Program-made: the position numbers and the translations under genes | Shown here: positions 63,046-64,000 of the stretch, piece after piece | Numbering within the stretch: the stretch's first letter is position 1 | Layout of the letters: every line of letters begins with the position of its first letter | The notes under the pieces: model-generated | Told to the model about the DNA's origin: nothing | The model's database searches: none | The model's input: the letters and a program-made list of their open reading frames with translations, nothing else | Assembly (NCBI GenBank): GCA_964342855.1 | Contig: CAYFIB010000004.1 | Coordinates: 61,846 to 125,845 of the forward strand | Source: JBCBJX01 sp964342855 | GTDB lineage: Bacteria; Pseudomonadota; Alphaproteobacteria; Caulobacterales; Parvularculaceae | Direction: 5' to 3' | DNA: 64,000 nucleotides

Positions 63046-63657
63046 ATGCACGATTGGGTGGCCGCCCTAACGGCGGTTTCGACGGGTATAATTGCGTTCA
63101 TGGCGATCATGCAGGTCGTCAGAGAGCGGACGGCGGAAGCACGGACCCGGCGCGAATTTGCAAGGACGCGGGCGATTAACTTCATGATCGACCAGGTGCT
63201 GAGCGATAAGATCTCTACAATGATGTCCGAGACGCGAAAGCTGTCACGGCGCGGCGGGGCGCTTGTCCGCCTGAATGACTTCGTGAGCGGTGAAGGCGAC
63301 GATGAACGCTTCACCGACGCCGAAGGCTACGCCGTGGTGATGGACATACTGAACTTTTACGAAGCGATGGCGATCGGCATCAAAAAAGGCGCGATCGATC
63401 CGAAGATCATGCATGAATGGTGGGGCGAACCGACCCTATTCCACTGGGATCTCTTCAGGGAGTTCGTCGCCGACTTCAGAACCCGAAGGCCTTCGCCGAC
63501 GGCGTTTGTCGAGTTCGAAAGTCTGGCGCGATCCTGGTCGCCTGCACGGCGCGGAGCGTTCGCCAGGATCGCCGCCGCCAATCCCTTCCGAAATTCGCGG
63601 GCCGGCTCCGCGGAGACGTTCGCGCCCGGCGACTTTGGCCGTGCGCGAGCTGCCTAA
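63046..63657 (+). CDS. DUF4760 family protein
   Basis: The 203-residue protein has one N-terminal hydrophobic helix (AALTAVSTGIIAFMAIMQVV) and a helical cytoplasmic part with RTRAINFMIDQVLSDKI, VVMDILNFYEAMAIGIKKG, and DPKIMHEWWGEPTLFHWDLFREFV, the DUF4760 layout. A GGGGGCGAG precedes the chosen ATG; another ATG is 16 codons upstream. It lies opposite in strand to hbd and etfA, interrupting their usual pairing. Function unknown; these proteins often turn up in variable regions. Confidence 0.8.
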   Translation: MHDWVAALTAVSTGIIAFMAIMQVVRERTAEARTRREFARTRAINFMIDQVLSDKISTMMSETRKLSRRGGALVRLNDFVSGEGDDERFTDAEGYAVVMDILNFYEAMAIGIKKGAIDPKIMHEWWGEPTLFHWDLFREFVADFRTRRPSPTAFVEFESLARSWSPARRGAFARIAAANPFRNSRAGSAETFAPGDFGRARAA

Positions 63658-63701
63658 CGTCCGACTGTAACCAAAATTGCTAGAAAGGAGGTGTAAAGAT
63701 T

Positions 63702-63728
63702 ATGAAGCTGGTTGGAGGATCGTTCTAG
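63702..63728 (+). CDS. Possible 8-residue leader or regulatory peptide (MKLVGGSF)
   Basis: A tiny ORF MKLVGGSF is preceded by AGAAAGGAGGTG (63683-63694), which is fully complementary to the 3' end of alphaproteobacterial 16S rRNA. Spacing from the last GG to ATG is about 9 bases. It lies in the gap after DUF4760 and is followed by a hairpin AAATTGC/GCAATTT near 63749-63765 and a second hairpin with a T run at 63815-63852. The combination suggests a short transcript with a translated micro-ORF. It could be an sRNA with a strong ribosome site or a chance match. Confidence 0.45.
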   Translation: MKLVGGSF

Positions 63729-63814
63729 TCACGAACGACTAAAGCTCAAATTGCGCTGCAATTTTATGACAGTGTCCGTACGACTCGGACGCCCGGCGGC
63801 GCCGACAATTTGGA

Positions 63815-63852
63815 GCGATGCGGGCAATCACCCGCATCGCTTCAGCTTTTTT
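63815..63852 (+). terminator. Hairpin with T run at the end of the tiny-ORF region
   Basis: A perfect 10-bp stem (GCGATGCGGG / CCCGCATCGC, loop 6) is followed after 6 bases by six T on the plus strand. On the minus strand it lies just downstream of the etfA stop, without a T run there. It would end the plus-strand transcript that carries the tiny ORF, and might also shield the etfA 3' end. Confidence 0.6.
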
Positions 63853-64000
63853 AAAGCGCCGCTTCAAGCTCCGGCAGGGCCGTGAAGAGGTCCGCCACCA
63901 GGCCGTAATCGGCGACCTGGAAGATCGGGGCTTCTTCGTCCTTGTTGATCGCGACGATCACCTTGGAGTCCTTCATGCCCGCGAGGTGCTGGATCGCGCC
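63851..64000 (-). CDS. etfA: Electron transfer flavoprotein alpha subunit, 3' end only
   Basis: The last 49 residues of EtfA are visible: AIQHLAGMKDSKVIVAINKDEEAPIFQVADYGLVADLF then TALPELEAAL and a stop. SKVIVAINKDEEAPIF is the FAD-binding C-terminal domain signature of EtfA. The gene runs off the right edge. EtfAB passes electrons from acyl-CoA dehydrogenases to the quinone pool; hbd nearby is in the same beta-oxidation area. Confidence 0.94.
   Translation of the reverse strand, partial: GAIQHLAGMKDSKVIVAINKDEEAPIFQVADYGLVADLFTALPELEAAL

Noticed and set aside
1..64000. Search for tRNA, rRNA, CRISPR array, phage or toxin-antitoxin genes
   Set aside because: No clover-leaf ends, rRNA-like sequence, spaced direct repeats or recognisable mobile-element proteins were found by reading.

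Overview
This is a GC-rich alphaproteobacterial chromosome segment. The signs are a class I (archaeal-type) lysyl-tRNA synthetase, the phaR/phaA/phaB granule genes, MetX/MetW, a TIGR02302 (DUF4175) protein near lysA, the etfA-hbd arrangement, DUF2125 and DUF1203 proteins, and a TTAA-N7-TTAA CtrA-type box. The mix of genes resembles Parvularculales/Hyphomonadales, but the genus cannot be read from the sequence alone. No tRNA, rRNA, CRISPR array, transposase or integrase was recognised.

Layout. 1-5.3 kb: a cut-off small gene, yeaH and prkA (stress kinase operon), then a processive-type GT2 glycosyltransferase. 5.4-11.8 kb: histidine phosphatase, lysK, a DUF4199 protein with its membrane-anchored LuxR-type regulator, a TerB-like protein, a RimB-RimK fusion and a TPR-like protein. 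11.8-20 kb: pyrD, a MATE exporter coupled to hisI, DUF1203, folE, cysS, a LysR/VOC/GST cluster and a NifU-like scaffold. 20-25 kb: a lipoprotein, yidD, an ATP-grasp protein and thrS. 23.9-30.9 kb: an envelope glycan cluster (O-antigen-ligase-like protein, two GT2 enzymes, two ArnT/PMT-like transferases, a small membrane protein). 31-35.6 kb: a GGDEF/EAL protein and the polyhydroxybutyrate genes phaR, phaA and phaB. 35.7-43.9 kb: two exported unknowns, a broken cupin gene carrying an AT-rich insert, gloB, a methyltransferase, metW-metX, an FG-GAP lipoprotein and a 2OG oxygenase. 44-53 kb: hisC-tyrA, DUF2125, plsC, a YdcF-like protein, ftsX-ftsE, a zinc-ribbon protein, hpt, a MOSC protein, tlpA and lptM. 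52.9-62 kb: lysA, a second AT-rich island, a SYLF protein, a small membrane protein, TIGR02302 and a pair of paralogous exported proteins. 62-64 kb: hbd, a DUF4760 protein, a possible tiny-ORF RNA gene and the end of etfA.

Most of the window is ordinary housekeeping DNA. The parts that look unlike the rest are two roughly 0.5-kb AT-rich islands (37.2-37.7 and 54.15-54.7 kb), each carrying one unrecognised ORF. One interrupts a cupin gene and the other has replaced the last codons of lysA. A third lower-GC stretch is the cut-off gene at the left edge. Other points of interest are an 8-codon ORF behind a full-length anti-16S Shine-Dalgarno sequence, a paralogous exported pair behind TIGR02302, the RimB-RimK fusion, and several short tandem or inverted repeats in intergenic or gene-end positions.
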